DNA of 64,000 bases from Clostridium peptidivorans (GCF_900205925.1 NZ_OAOD01000001.1:1-64000), one strand, 5' to 3'; shown: positions 26,767-35,235, counted from the first letter of the stretch. Numbers and translations: made by a program. The notes: generated by a model from the sequence alone, not told the origin.

Positions 26767-26934
26767 ATGGTAAACGTTAAAAATGTAGTAGATCTTGCTG
26801 CAGAGATTGCCATTAAAGAAGTAGAGAAAACTGGCAAAGGATACATGGAATGCATTGATAATTCAATAGAAGAAGCGTGTATAAGATTAGAGGTGACAAG
26901 AGATGAAGTCTATAAGAGCATTGGAGAACAGTGA
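26767..26934 (+). CDS. 55-residue hypothetical phage protein
   Basis: Starts at ATG 26767 after AAAGGGAGG. It is a helical acidic protein with V-V-D-L-A-A-E-I-A-I-K-E-V-E-K-T. An earlier ATG at 26728 lies inside ssb and is less likely. It overlaps the next ORF. No function recognised. Confidence 0.6.
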   Translation: MVNVKNVVDLAAEIAIKEVEKTGKGYMECIDNSIEEACIRLEVTRDEVYKSIGEQ

Positions 26935-27130
26935 TTATTTTAATGAAACATCTAGAAATTTAGTAGTAAAAGTTATAAGGCAAGCAATTAAGGATACTAG
27001 AAATAAAATGGTTCCAGAGTTCTTAAGGGAAGATGCCAAGGTGTGGTTAGAAAGTGAATCATGTAAGACTTATTGTGAGCTATTAGGATTAAGTCATTCA
27101 GAAATAATAAAGAGGGTAGGAGTAAACTAA
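26903..27130 (+). CDS. 75-residue hypothetical phage protein
   Basis: ATG 26903 after AGAGGTGACAAG. It carries W-L-E-S-E-S-C-K-T-Y-C-E-L-L-G-L-S near the end, a pattern common in small clostridial phage proteins of unknown role. It overlaps both neighbours, fitting a compact early operon. Confidence 0.65.
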   Translation: MKSIRALENSDYFNETSRNLVVKVIRQAIKDTRNKMVPEFLREDAKVWLESESCKTYCELLGLSHSEIIKRVGVN

Positions 27131-27633
27131 TGGATATTAAAATACTATTGGACAAGCAAAGGGAGCTAGATATTTTTATAGCAAAGGAAAAGAACTTAGG
27201 CAATGCATATGATAAGAAGTTCTTAGAAGATAGAAAGTTAGCATTACTTGTAGAGGTCGGAGAGTTTGCTAATACAACTAGATGCTTTAAGTATTGGAGC
27301 AATAAAGGTCCTGAAGCAAAGGAAGTAATTTTGGATGAAGCAGCAGATTGCTTACACTTTATTCTAAGCCTTATAAATCTAACTAATATACAAGCTAAAT
27401 TTAACCTAGAAGATATAGCTATGTCAGCTAAGCTAGTTTTGGAAATAGGCCCGGTAAACTTAATAACTGGATTTAATACTTTATTTGAATTAGTAACTAA
27501 AGAATATTGGGAAGATGCATTAAAAAGCCTTATAGCACTAGTTACTGTTTTAGGCTTTACTTTAAAAGAACTGCATGAAGCTTATTTGAAAAAACATGAA
27601 GTAAATTATCAAAGGCAAAGATTAGGATATTAA
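27130..27633 (+). CDS. dimeric (all-alpha) dUTPase
   Basis: A 167-residue protein of the MazG-like dimeric dUTPase family (dUTPase_2). The metal-binding helix motif L-V-E-V-G-E-F-A-N and the second D-E-A-A-D-C-L-H-F are present. It hydrolyses dUTP to dUMP and PPi, keeping uracil out of phage DNA and giving dUMP for dTMP synthesis. It starts at the last base of the preceding ORF and lies 31 bp before a FolD-like gene. Confidence 0.88.
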   Translation: MDIKILLDKQRELDIFIAKEKNLGNAYDKKFLEDRKLALLVEVGEFANTTRCFKYWSNKGPEAKEVILDEAADCLHFILSLINLTNIQAKFNLEDIAMSAKLVLEIGPVNLITGFNTLFELVTKEYWEDALKSLIALVTVLGFTLKELHEAYLKKHEVNYQRQRLGY

Positions 27634-27664
27634 GGTTGGTTTCAATAATAAGGAGGAAAAAACT

Positions 27665-28381
27665 ATGTATATAAATTTAAAACCACTAATTTATAGTTTA
27701 GAGCATAATTCAACAGAAGAAAATCGTACATTAGCAATTTTAAAGCATGGAGAAAGAGAAGATAGTACTAATTATATCAAAAGTATAGAAAGAAATGCAG
27801 ATCAAGCAAGAGTAAGTATTTTAACACTAGATTTAGAAAATAGATTTGATGTAGGCAAGGTGGTCAAAGAAGTACAAGCAAAGGTAAATGCAGTTTTGCC
27901 AATTAAACCTTTAGGAGCTCTTGAAGAAATTCTTATAAAAGCGTGCATGGATGAAGAAAAAGATATAGATAATTTCACAGGAGAAGGAGTCTTTGAAAAT
28001 TGTACAGTTGAAGCTGTAAATAAGATATTAGAATCCTTGGATATAAACTCTAACAAACGTGTTTGTGTGATTGGTAGACATTTAGGTTTAGAGATAGCTT
28101 TATCTTTGTTAGAAAGAGATTTTACTCCTACTATATGCCACTCTAAAACGGAAAATTTAGAGCAATATACAAAAGATGCAGATGTGATTATAAGTGTTAC
28201 AGGTAAAAAGGGACTTATAACTAAGAATATGGTAAAGGTTAATAGTTTAGTTATAGATGTAGGTCTTGGAGATGTATCAGAAGATGTTATAGAGAAGGCT
28301 TATGTAACTCCAGTTATAAATGGTGTTGGAGCAGTCACAACACAAATATTGTTCAAGCACATATTTGAAGCTGGTAAATAA
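27665..28381 (+). CDS. FolD-like protein with altered active site
   Basis: A 238-residue divergent relative of bifunctional methylene-THF dehydrogenase/cyclohydrolase. The NADP-domain pattern is clear: K-R-V-C-V-I-G-R, C-H-S-K-T, A-D-V-I-I-S-V-T-G and V-I-D-V-G, then P-V-I-N-G-V-G-A-V-T-T. In the N-terminal part the usual Y-V-x-x-K is Y-I-K-S-I, so the catalytic Lys seems to be Ile. The protein is also shorter than the usual 280-290 residues. It may have kept only one activity or a regulatory role. It follows dUTPase, so a link to dTMP or folate metabolism is likely. Confidence 0.75.
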   Translation: MYINLKPLIYSLEHNSTEENRTLAILKHGEREDSTNYIKSIERNADQARVSILTLDLENRFDVGKVVKEVQAKVNAVLPIKPLGALEEILIKACMDEEKDIDNFTGEGVFENCTVEAVNKILESLDINSNKRVCVIGRHLGLEIALSLLERDFTPTICHSKTENLEQYTKDADVIISVTGKKGLITKNMVKVNSLVIDVGLGDVSEDVIEKAYVTPVINGVGAVTTQILFKHIFEAGK

Positions 28382-28393
28382 GGAATGATGCAA

Positions 28394-28600
28394 ATGAATA
28401 TAGGGTTAATGATAGCAAAAGAAAGAACTAAAAGAAATATGAGTAAAAGAAAATTAGCCAAACTTATTGGCTGTACTGAGAGAGCTGTAGAATATTGGGA
28501 AAGTGGAGAAAGAAATATAAGCTTGAAATACTTAGATAATATTTTAAAGGTTTTTAATATGACAATGAAAATAGGATATGAAAGTGATCTAATCATTTAG
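28394..28600 (+). CDS. XRE-type HTH protein
   Basis: About 68 residues. The HTH R-K-L-A-K-L-I-G-C-T-E-R-A-V-E-Y-W-E-S-G-E-R-N is clear, with a short hydrophobic end. I use ATG 28394, spaced from AAGGA. It is a middle-early regulator in the phage operon; the target is unknown. Confidence 0.75.
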   Translation: MNIGLMIAKERTKRNMSKRKLAKLIGCTERAVEYWESGERNISLKYLDNILKVFNMTMKIGYESDLII

Positions 28601-28616
28601 AAAGGAGCCTAAAGTA

Positions 28617-28790
28617 ATGAGATATGAAAATATTAATCAGAAAGATGCTATAGAGATATATAAGGAATATGGCTCTATGAATAAGGCTGCTATGAAGATA
28701 GGCTGTTGTGCCAAAACATTAAGAAGAATACTTGTCGAAAATGATATATCAATAAATAAACCTAAAAGTAACAGATTGGGTGCGAAGTAG
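28617..28790 (+). CDS. 57-residue HTH-like phage protein
   Basis: ATG 28617 after AAAGGAGCC. The segment Y-G-S-M-N-K-A-A-M-K-I-G-C-C-A-K-T-L-R-R looks like a resolvase/homeodomain-type HTH. It is a probable small DNA-binding protein with a basic tail. Confidence 0.6.
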   Translation: MRYENINQKDAIEIYKEYGSMNKAAMKIGCCAKTLRRILVENDISINKPKSNRLGAK

Positions 28791-28841
28791 TAATGTGGCG
28801 ACATCTGAGAGTATTGTGAATTAAGAGGAGAGGAAATTTAT

Positions 28842-29177
28842 ATGATTATAAAAACAAATTGTAAAGATGCTCTTATAAAAGTAACAGGTGATGAAAGTGA
28901 AGTAAATGAATCTAAGTTTATGATTTTTGCAATTCCAAAAAGAAAAGTTTATAAAACATGGATTGAAATAAATTCGGATATGAGTTATCAATATGGTTTT
29001 GATTTAAGAAATTTTAAAAATGGAAGAAGTCTTATTCATCTCAAAGATTTTGGAACACAACATATTGTAGGAATTATCATTCCTTCAAGACTAAGACAAC
29101 CAAAAGTATTTGTACATGATGATAAAGGTCAAGATATAAATAAAATTGCAAAATTCTATTATAAAAAATTAAAATAG
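28842..29177 (+). CDS. hypothetical phage protein (111 aa)
   Basis: Not recognised. It is a basic, mainly beta-like protein with no membrane segment: I-F-A-I-P-K-R-K-V-Y-K-T-W-I-E-I in the middle and F-Y-Y-K-K-L-K at the end. GAGGAGAGG precedes the ATG. It is first in a run of six unassigned early genes that could include host-takeover or anti-defence factors (inference from position only). Confidence 0.65.
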   Translation: MIIKTNCKDALIKVTGDESEVNESKFMIFAIPKRKVYKTWIEINSDMSYQYGFDLRNFKNGRSLIHLKDFGTQHIVGIIIPSRLRQPKVFVHDDKGQDINKIAKFYYKKLK

Positions 29178-29209
29178 TTCGCAATTCAATTAGAAAGGGT
29201 TGAAGACTA

Positions 29210-29572
29210 ATGAAATATTCATGTTATGAGTGTAAGCATGCACCATACAAAAGAGATTTTCCATGTACTACATGTGGTAATTATGTGTTATCTGAAGATG
29301 GTGAAAGCACCGTTTATGTATATACTAATTGGAGACCAAAGATGTATAGTATGGAATTTGAAGTAGGCAATAAGATAATAAATCTTAAAAATGGAACATA
29401 TGGAGAAATTGCAAGTATTAAAAATGATGTAGCAGAAGTTATTTGCCAAGAAAAAATAATAGGATTATTTAAAATTACTGATAAATTAGTATATGAATCA
29501 GCAAGAAGAACTATACATTTGAGTTTGTTAAGAAAAGGTATTGAAAGTGGACTGTATAAAGTTGAAAACTAA
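29210..29572 (+). CDS. hypothetical phage protein with N-terminal zinc ribbon (120 aa)
   Basis: Residues 4-24 contain C-Y-E-C-K-H-A-P-Y and C-T-T-C-G-N-Y, a likely zinc-binding ribbon. The rest contains a short beta-rich segment (L-K-N-G-T-Y-G-E-I). Function unknown. GAAAGGGTTG precedes the ATG. It belongs to the unassigned early cluster. Confidence 0.65.
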   Translation: MKYSCYECKHAPYKRDFPCTTCGNYVLSEDGESTVYVYTNWRPKMYSMEFEVGNKIINLKNGTYGEIASIKNDVAEVICQEKIIGLFKITDKLVYESARRTIHLSLLRKGIESGLYKVEN

Positions 29573-29631
29573 TTCGCAATGCAAGAGTTAGATAACATGA
29601 AAAAATTGCGTACCAAGAAAGGAAGGTTTTT

Positions 29632-29955
29632 ATGGTTAAAATCTCTTATGAGAAAGAAAAATTTATAACAGAAGAACTTGAATTTTGCATTGAAGACACT
29701 AAAAATATTTTTCTTGAAGGTCGTACAGAAAGTAATAATAGATTGTGTTATTTAGGAATATGGACAAATAAAAAAGGCTTAAAAGAAGTAACCTTAAGTG
29801 ATAATAATATTTATTTTGATTATAGCCTTACTTGTTCAGTTAGCACTGAGATTACTATAAAAAACTTTCTAAGAAAACATACTGCAATTAAAGCAATAAG
29901 TAAAGATATGTTTTTTAGTAAACTAGATGACATCAAAACTATTCTGGAATCATAA
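29632..29955 (+). CDS. hypothetical phage protein (107 aa)
   Basis: Not recognised. It is acidic at the start (K-F-I-T-E-E-L-E-F-C-I-E-D) and basic near the end. AAAGGAAGG precedes the ATG. A 40-bp near-perfect palindrome follows its stop codon by 17 bp and probably ends the transcript. Confidence 0.6.
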   Translation: MVKISYEKEKFITEELEFCIEDTKNIFLEGRTESNNRLCYLGIWTNKKGLKEVTLSDNNIYFDYSLTCSVSTEITIKNFLRKHTAIKAISKDMFFSKLDDIKTILES

Positions 29956-29972
29956 ATTGGAATCTTAACATT

Positions 29973-30012
29973 TTCTTCATTTTAGAGTACCATGGTGCTC
30001 TAAAATGAAGAA
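29973..30012. repeat. 40-bp near-perfect palindrome
   Basis: The arms 29973-29992 and 29993-30012 match at all positions but one (29988 T with 30997-type G at 29997, a G-U pair in RNA). The outer 15 bp are perfect. The centre is ACCATGGT. It could be a strong terminator or processing hairpin, or a protein-binding palindrome. No T-run follows on either strand. Confidence 0.8.
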
Positions 30013-30094
30013 ATAAGAAAAAATAATAAGTCAGACTTCAAAAATTAGATAAGGTGAGAATATGGCGAAGTAAATTTAAGGAGTGAAATAAATT

Positions 30095-30904
30095 ATGGAT
30101 AATGAAATGACGAGATGCCTCACAAGTTTATTTAATGCGTTAACTGCAAAATCGGAAGAAGAATCAATAGAAATGTTTGGAGAAGCAATTAGTCATGCAA
30201 AAGAAAGTAAGGTTAAAATAAATAATCCTGAGAATTTTGATTGTTTTATCAATCATAAATTAAAAAAAGGTGTGAAATTATTAGCAAGTACATTACATGA
30301 ACCATCTGTTTGCAAAGATAAAAATAAACCTAATTTTATTTATGCAAATTATGGCTTTTTAGAAAATCATATAAAAAATTTATGTGTTCTAAGAGAAGGT
30401 TCATCCTGTTGTGCAGATAAATCAAGATATATTCTTAAAATGTATTTAGAATATTCTATAACTGGTAAAATTCCAAGTTTTAATCCAAATGTTGAAAAAT
30501 ACTGGATACCTAATTTTGGAGATAATCAAATGTGGGTTAATTATTGCGATAGCCTTTGTAGATTATATTATGGGTACACTGAAGAATATTTTAAGGCTTA
30601 TAATTCTTTAATTCAATGTGAAATAAGAAAGTTCAAACATATCCTTCATAGATGGTTTGTTGAATATAGAAATGGTGAAATTATAGAGTTCACTACAAGC
30701 TGGGATGAACGTACTGAGAACCCTTTAAAAACAGACATGGAAGGAGACTATTATATTATAAATAAGAAATATACTGGAACAGTCGAGACAGAACCTTATG
30801 ATGCTACAGATGAAGAATTTCAGTTTTTGTATAGACATTGTGTTAAGGTTCATAAAGATAAAATTGCACGTATTTATCATACAGATGAAGAAAGAATGTG
30901 CTAA
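30095..30904 (+). CDS. hypothetical phage protein (269 aa)
   Basis: The largest of the unassigned early proteins. It has scattered Cys and His (S-S-C-C-A-D, H-R-W-F-V-E-Y, Y-R-H-C-V-K-V-H) and aromatic-rich stretches, with no membrane segment or known motif. AAGGAGTG lies upstream. The role is unknown; it follows the 40-bp palindrome and may begin a new transcript. Confidence 0.65.
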   Translation: MDNEMTRCLTSLFNALTAKSEEESIEMFGEAISHAKESKVKINNPENFDCFINHKLKKGVKLLASTLHEPSVCKDKNKPNFIYANYGFLENHIKNLCVLREGSSCCADKSRYILKMYLEYSITGKIPSFNPNVEKYWIPNFGDNQMWVNYCDSLCRLYYGYTEEYFKAYNSLIQCEIRKFKHILHRWFVEYRNGEIIEFTTSWDERTENPLKTDMEGDYYIINKKYTGTVETEPYDATDEEFQFLYRHCVKVHKDKIARIYHTDEERMC

Positions 30905-30931
30905 TGAAAATAAGGCGAAGGAGTGATTGAA

Positions 30932-31396
30932 GTGAAGGTTATTAAAGAGAAAAAAGATAAAGGCTATATAATAACAGTTTTAATTGGAAATCATGGTCAA
31001 AATAGTTATTGGACATCACCACCTATCTATGGAATAGATAATCACCACTATAATTTTGAAAAACAATACTTAGTTGGCAGATACCCAATGATTAATACAA
31101 AAGAAAAGGCAAAAACATTTTCGAGATTGTATAAAAATCTGTGGGTTGAAGTAACGCCTTATCAATTAGATTTAATGAAGCACTGCATAGGATTAGATTA
31201 TAAGAAGAAGCCTTATAGAAATAGGTATCAAACTCAAGCAGAAGATGAAGGTTGGAATGATTTAGTTAAAAAGGGTTTGGCTAAAATGAGTGATAATATT
31301 GCTGATAATGGATTAACTTGGTTTTGGCTAACGCAACAAGGTGTGGAATATGTTCTTGGAAAGTCAGTAAGTAAAAAGGTTTATGAAGATTTATAG
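30932..31396 (+). CDS. hypothetical phage protein (154 aa)
   Basis: Probable start GTG 30932, eight bases after AAGGAG; GTG 30923 is inside the site. It contains Y-Q-L-D-L-M-K-H-C-I-G-L-D and a C-terminal helical segment, W-F-W-L-T-Q-Q-G-V. Similar short proteins are common in clostridial phages but have no assigned function. Confidence 0.6.
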   Translation: MKVIKEKKDKGYIITVLIGNHGQNSYWTSPPIYGIDNHHYNFEKQYLVGRYPMINTKEKAKTFSRLYKNLWVEVTPYQLDLMKHCIGLDYKKKPYRNRYQTQAEDEGWNDLVKKGLAKMSDNIADNGLTWFWLTQQGVEYVLGKSVSKKVYEDL

Positions 31397-31431
31397 TCGC
31401 ATTTCAAAAATAAGAAGCAGGAGGTTCAATA

Positions 31432-31704
31432 GTGCAAAGGCAAAAGTCAAGTATTTATCCTAAAGTTAAAACCATATATCCTAGATGGTTATGGCATGAA
31501 TGTAGATTTTGCAATAAAGAATTTAAAAGAGAGAATGGGTTTAAGATAATAGATTATAAAAAAAGCAGAGCTGTTAATGAAGACCCTTTGTTTACTTCAT
31601 ATTGTTGTAATAAATGTGCTAATAGTATTGAAGAAGTAATCGAAAAAATAAAAAAACAGGATATACGCATAATATTAAAAAACTATAAAAGAAGTTGTGA
31701 ATGA
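31432..31704 (+). CDS. small Cys-rich phage protein (90 aa)
   Basis: GTG 31432 after AGGAGG. C-R-F-C-N-K-E-F and Y-C-C-N-K-C-A-N form a probable zinc-finger pair. Its basic composition suggests nucleic-acid binding. Function unknown. Confidence 0.65.
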   Translation: MQRQKSSIYPKVKTIYPRWLWHECRFCNKEFKRENGFKIIDYKKSRAVNEDPLFTSYCCNKCANSIEEVIEKIKKQDIRIILKNYKRSCE

Positions 31705-31782
31705 AAAAATAATAATACAATTATTGGATTAAAGATTTAGATAAAGAAATAGAAAATTTATAAGTGAAAAGGAGAAAATTTT

Positions 31783-32817
31783 ATGGAATATATTAGAGAG
31801 GTAATTATAAATGAAGCTATAATACATGTTTTGGATAACAATGCGGATGAGCCTATATTAAATGAACAAAAATTAACACTTAATGATGAGGTATATACTT
31901 TTTTACTTAAGCATATTCAAAAATGCCTAAAGGATGAAGAACTTAAGTATGGTAAGTTTAAACAGGAAAGAAATATTATAAAGGAATTAAGCCAAGAATA
32001 TTTATCAGGCCAAGGGAATTTTAAAGAAATATCAAAGGAAATAGGTAGACAACTATTCATACTAATGCAGTCAAATGGAAATATACCATCTTCAGATCTT
32101 ATAGTTGTAAGTATATCTACGGAAAGAGGCAACATGATTGGCATTATAAAAATGGATTATGTTAAAAACTATACCCATAGTATAAGTTTTAATGGAGAAA
32201 AAATAGACATTGATATAGTTCCAGAGCATGCAGGACTTCCACTTAGTAGTCAAAAGATACAAAAGTGTGTTTTTATAAGGTTTATAGACCCAGAGCAGGA
32301 ATATGATTTGTTAGTTATGGACAAGCAAAAGAAAAACAATGAAGAAGAATATGGCTCTAATTACTTTATAAATAAATTTTTAGGATGCAAGATCATAGAA
32401 AATGAGAGGGATATGACTAAAAATTTTGTAAGAGCTGCAGAAAAGTGGACTAGAACAAATCTCAATGAAAATGCAGATAAGGCAGAAGAGGTAAGAAGTT
32501 TCATTAAGAAAAAACTTAAACAGGAAGAGAACTTAAACTTATATGAAGTATCAGATGATATATTTGGTGAAGACACGGAGAAAAAGGCAAGCTTTGTGGA
32601 TTATGTATTCTCAGAAGGTGTACAAGATAATATAACCTTAGATAAGGATTGGATAGAAAAAAAGTTTAAGAGGATAAGATTAAAAATAGATAAAGATATT
32701 GATCTTTATATAAATGAAGAAGCTTATAGTGATACAAACAAATTTCAGATTAATAGAAATGGTGATGGAACTATTAATATAGTACTTAAAAATATTGTTA
32801 ATTATATTGAAAAATAA
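31783..32817 (+). CDS. nucleoid-associated protein (NdpA/YejK family)
   Basis: A 344-residue protein matching the 37-kDa nucleoid-associated family. The start is I-I-N-E-A-I-I-H-V-L-D and the middle has G-I-I-K-M-D-Y-V-K and A-A-E-K-W. The Gamma-proteobacterial members bind the nucleoid; the phage role is not established. Possibilities are DNA organisation or blocking host functions. AAAGGAGAAAA precedes the ATG. It closes the early cluster. Confidence 0.75.
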   Translation: MEYIREVIINEAIIHVLDNNADEPILNEQKLTLNDEVYTFLLKHIQKCLKDEELKYGKFKQERNIIKELSQEYLSGQGNFKEISKEIGRQLFILMQSNGNIPSSDLIVVSISTERGNMIGIIKMDYVKNYTHSISFNGEKIDIDIVPEHAGLPLSSQKIQKCVFIRFIDPEQEYDLLVMDKQKKNNEEEYGSNYFINKFLGCKIIENERDMTKNFVRAAEKWTRTNLNENADKAEEVRSFIKKKLKQEENLNLYEVSDDIFGEDTEKKASFVDYVFSEGVQDNITLDKDWIEKKFKRIRLKIDKDIDLYINEEAYSDTNKFQINRNGDGTINIVLKNIVNYIEK

Positions 32818-32918
32818 GTTTTTTAGTTTAGATAGCTAATAATGCAAGTAGTGAACGGCACAGGTATAAATTTAAATTATCATATGAAAATCAAATGATA
32901 TAAAAGAGGGTGAGGGCA

Positions 32919-33059
32919 TTGAGTAAGAGAGGGGAACCAGTCGCAATGGCATTACCATATCGAAATTTTAAAGAGAAAATTAAACTTACAAATAAATACT
33001 TAGAGAAATATAGGATAGAAGATCTTGGCGGGATTTTATATCTAGAGAGAAAAAAATAA
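32919..33059 (+). CDS. 46-residue hypothetical phage protein
   Basis: TTG 32919 after GAGGGTGAGGG. The product starts M-S-K-R-G-E-P-V-A and is basic, containing N-K-Y-L-E-K-Y-R-I-E-D-L-G-G. Small proteins like this are frequent in clostridial phages; function unknown. A terminator follows directly. Confidence 0.5.
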   Translation: MSKRGEPVAMALPYRNFKEKIKLTNKYLEKYRIEDLGGILYLERKK

Positions 33060-33065
33060 AAAACA

Positions 33066-33108
33066 AAAGAGAGCTGCTTGTCTGGACAACTTTCAGCTCT
33101 CTTTAAAA
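33066..33108 (+). terminator. terminator at the end of the early operon
   Basis: An 11-bp perfect stem (33066-33076 with 33094-33104) with a 17-nt loop. A second stem, GAGACAC (33118-33124) with GTGTCTC (33142-33148), follows and lies just before the recombinase gene. Confidence 0.65.
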
Positions 33109-33173
33109 ATCTCAAACGAGACACCTATATTATACACTAGAGTGTCTCAGTAAACAATATAGGAGGAATTAAA

Positions 33174-34168
33174 ATGTATAGTACAAGCAGCAAAGATGAA
33201 GTAGTAATAAAAATAGTTGGGAAATTAACTCAAGAGTTCCCAGAAATGAATCAAATTAAAGTAAGAAATATTGTAGAAGAAGTGTTGTACAAGTATAATG
33301 TTACTCCAACTGAGACAGCTCTAGTTACAAGCGATGTAGAAGAAAAAATACAGTTATATCTAGCAGTAAAGAAATTAGATGGTTTAAGTGCTAAGACATT
33401 AAAGAATTACGAATATAACTTAATAATATTAGCAAGCCATCTAAGGAAACCACTAGCTACTATAACTGCAATGGACTTAAGAATGTACTTATCTGTAAGA
33501 TGTAAAGAAATGAAACCAAGTTCTATGAACGCGCAAATTTCTATATTAAAATCATTCTTCGGCTGGTTATGTGATGAAGAATATATACCCAAGAATCCAA
33601 CGAAGAAACTGAAGCAAACCAAGGAGCCAAAGAGGTTAAGACATGCACTTACGGATGAAGAAGTCGAACTATTAAGACAAGCATGTAAAACAAATAGAGA
33701 GAAGGCGCTGGTAGAATTTCTTATAAGTACTGGATGTAGACTTAGTGAGGTAGTGGGAATAAACAAAGAAGATATAAATTGGTATGATATGAGCTTAAAT
33801 GTTATCGGTAAAGGCAATAAGGAAAGAAAAGTATATTTTAGTATAAAAGCAAAAATATTGCTTAAAAAATATTTAGAGACAAGAAAAGATGATAATCAAG
33901 CTTTATTTGTTACAATCAGAGCACCTCATGGAAGAATGGGTGGAAGAAGCATAGAAAGAGAAATCCAAAAGATTAAGGAACGTGCTGGATTTGACAAATC
34001 AGTTTATCCTCATTTGTTTAGGCATTCATTTGCTACCCACAACATAAACTCAGGAATGCCATTACAGATACTGCACATTTGATGGGACATGAAAGCCCTG
34101 ATACTACGCTTATTTACGCAGAATTGAATGAGGACAACGTAAAGCATGAGTATAAAAAAATCTCATAA
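33174..34168 (+). pseudogene. frameshifted tyrosine recombinase (XerC/D-like)
   Basis: The reading frame 33174-34082 gives 302 residues: an N-terminal SAM-like domain, then the catalytic domain with C-R-L-S-E-V (Arg) and H-L-F-R-H-S-F-A-T-H (His-x-x-Arg). It stops right after L-Q-I-L-H-I. The missing end, H-L-M-G-H-E-S-P-D-T-T-L-I-Y-A-E with the second His and the Tyr nucleophile, continues in another frame from about 34073 to the stop at 34168. A one-base indel near 34070 fits. Unless frameshifting occurs, the catalytic Tyr is lost. AGGAGG precedes ATG 33174. Confidence 0.85.
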
Positions 34169-34193
34169 AATACAAGTGATAAGGAGAATAATA

Positions 34194-34709
34194 ATGATAG
34201 ATAAAGAAATATTTAAAAAAATAGAAGGAAGATTATATAGATACTATAAAGATATGAGTGAAATAGATAAGCTAGAATATAGATGCATGGTATTAGAAAA
34301 AGCAAAAGAACAATTAAGGGAAGATATAAGAAATACCAATATAAGTATAGAAACAGAGTTAAATATGGGGATAAGCTATGAAGAAAGAGTACAATCTTCT
34401 TCTAGTGGGTCCAGTTATGCAGAGCAAGAAACTATAAGGCAAGTAGAAAAGTTAGAGCAGGAGTGGAAGAATACTAGAAGGCAGATACTTAAAGCTCATG
34501 CAAGGATAAGAGAAATAAAAAATAAAAATGCTGATATGAATTATATTATAAAGTTATTAGGAAGTAAGTATAAACTCATTGCAGAAATGAAATATAAAGA
34601 TGAGTTAAGCTTAGATCAAATTGGTAATAGGCTGCACATGGATAAAAGTACAGTGAGTAGAAATAGAGAGAGGATTGTAATGGACGTAAGTAAATTGATT
34701 ACATTATAA
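34194..34709 (+). CDS. sigma-like late transcription regulator
   Basis: About 171 residues. A coiled-coil region (about 30-115) precedes a C-terminal sigma-70 region 4-like HTH (L-S-L-D-Q-I-G-N-R-L-H-M-D-K-S-T-V-S-R). This fits the ArpU/RinA-like group that activates phage late genes. ATG 34194 follows AAGGAG. Three TGCAAC repeats lie right after it, at the edge of the late region, and may be its binding sites. Confidence 0.75.
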   Translation: MIDKEIFKKIEGRLYRYYKDMSEIDKLEYRCMVLEKAKEQLREDIRNTNISIETELNMGISYEERVQSSSSGSSYAEQETIRQVEKLEQEWKNTRRQILKAHARIREIKNKNADMNYIIKLLGSKYKLIAEMKYKDELSLDQIGNRLHMDKSTVSRNRERIVMDVSKLITL

Positions 34710-34712
34710 AAC

Positions 34713-34741
34713 GTGCAACAAAAATGCAACAAAAGTGCAAC
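34713..34741. repeat. three TGCAAC repeats, 11-bp spacing
   Basis: TGCAAC starts at 34714, 34725 and 34736, exactly one helical turn apart, with A-rich spacers. The position between the late regulator and the late genes suggests a regulator-binding array. Confidence 0.6.
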
Positions 34742-34822
34742 GAATTATAATGAAATTCATGGTAAGATAATAGTATAGAAATTTAAGTTACTCATGAAAT
34801 TCCCGTATTATCCCCATAGTTA

Positions 34823-34854
34823 AGCACTTGGACAAGTTCCGAGTGCTATTTTTA
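34823..34854 (+). terminator. terminator before the late region
   Basis: The stem AGCACT (34823-34828) with AGTGCT (34842-34847), extended by GGA/TCC inside, is followed by ATTTTTAT. Confidence 0.65.
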
Positions 34855-34886
34855 TATTTATATAAATTTAAAGGTGGTGGAATCTT

Positions 34887-35213
34887 ATGAATCAAGTCTA
34901 TAAAAAAGAAAACTATGTAATAATACCAGTGGAAGAAAATTATATAGTAATTAATATAGAAAAAGCTTTTAAAAATGGACATACTCATATTGGAGATTTT
35001 TCCAAAGCAAAGTTATTAATAGATTTGGCTATTAAGAAAAAATTACCTAAAAATTATAAGTTAGTAGATAGCTTAGAAAGAATATCAAATAATAAAGAAT
35101 ATATAGATAAGTTAATAGCATTTAAAGAAGAATCGAATATAAACTTTGCAGAGCTAATGCAAGGTGAGCATGTATATAAAAGAATCAAAGGAGCTATAAA
35201 ACAAATTAAATGA
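34887..35213 (+). CDS. hypothetical phage protein (108 aa)
   Basis: Not recognised. Beta-rich at the N-terminus (Y-V-I-I-P-V-E-E-N-Y-I-V-I-N-I), then helical and basic. AGGTGGTGG lies upstream. It precedes a small tyrosine recombinase. Confidence 0.65.
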   Translation: MNQVYKKENYVIIPVEENYIVINIEKAFKNGHTHIGDFSKAKLLIDLAIKKKLPKNYKLVDSLERISNNKEYIDKLIAFKEESNINFAELMQGEHVYKRIKGAIKQIK

Positions 35214-35235
35214 GGGGGTGGAGAGTGATGTATAA

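Noticed and set aside
34060..34085. Programmed frameshift in the tyrosine recombinase
   Set aside because: No slippery heptamer is seen near 34070; a simple indel explains the two frames better.
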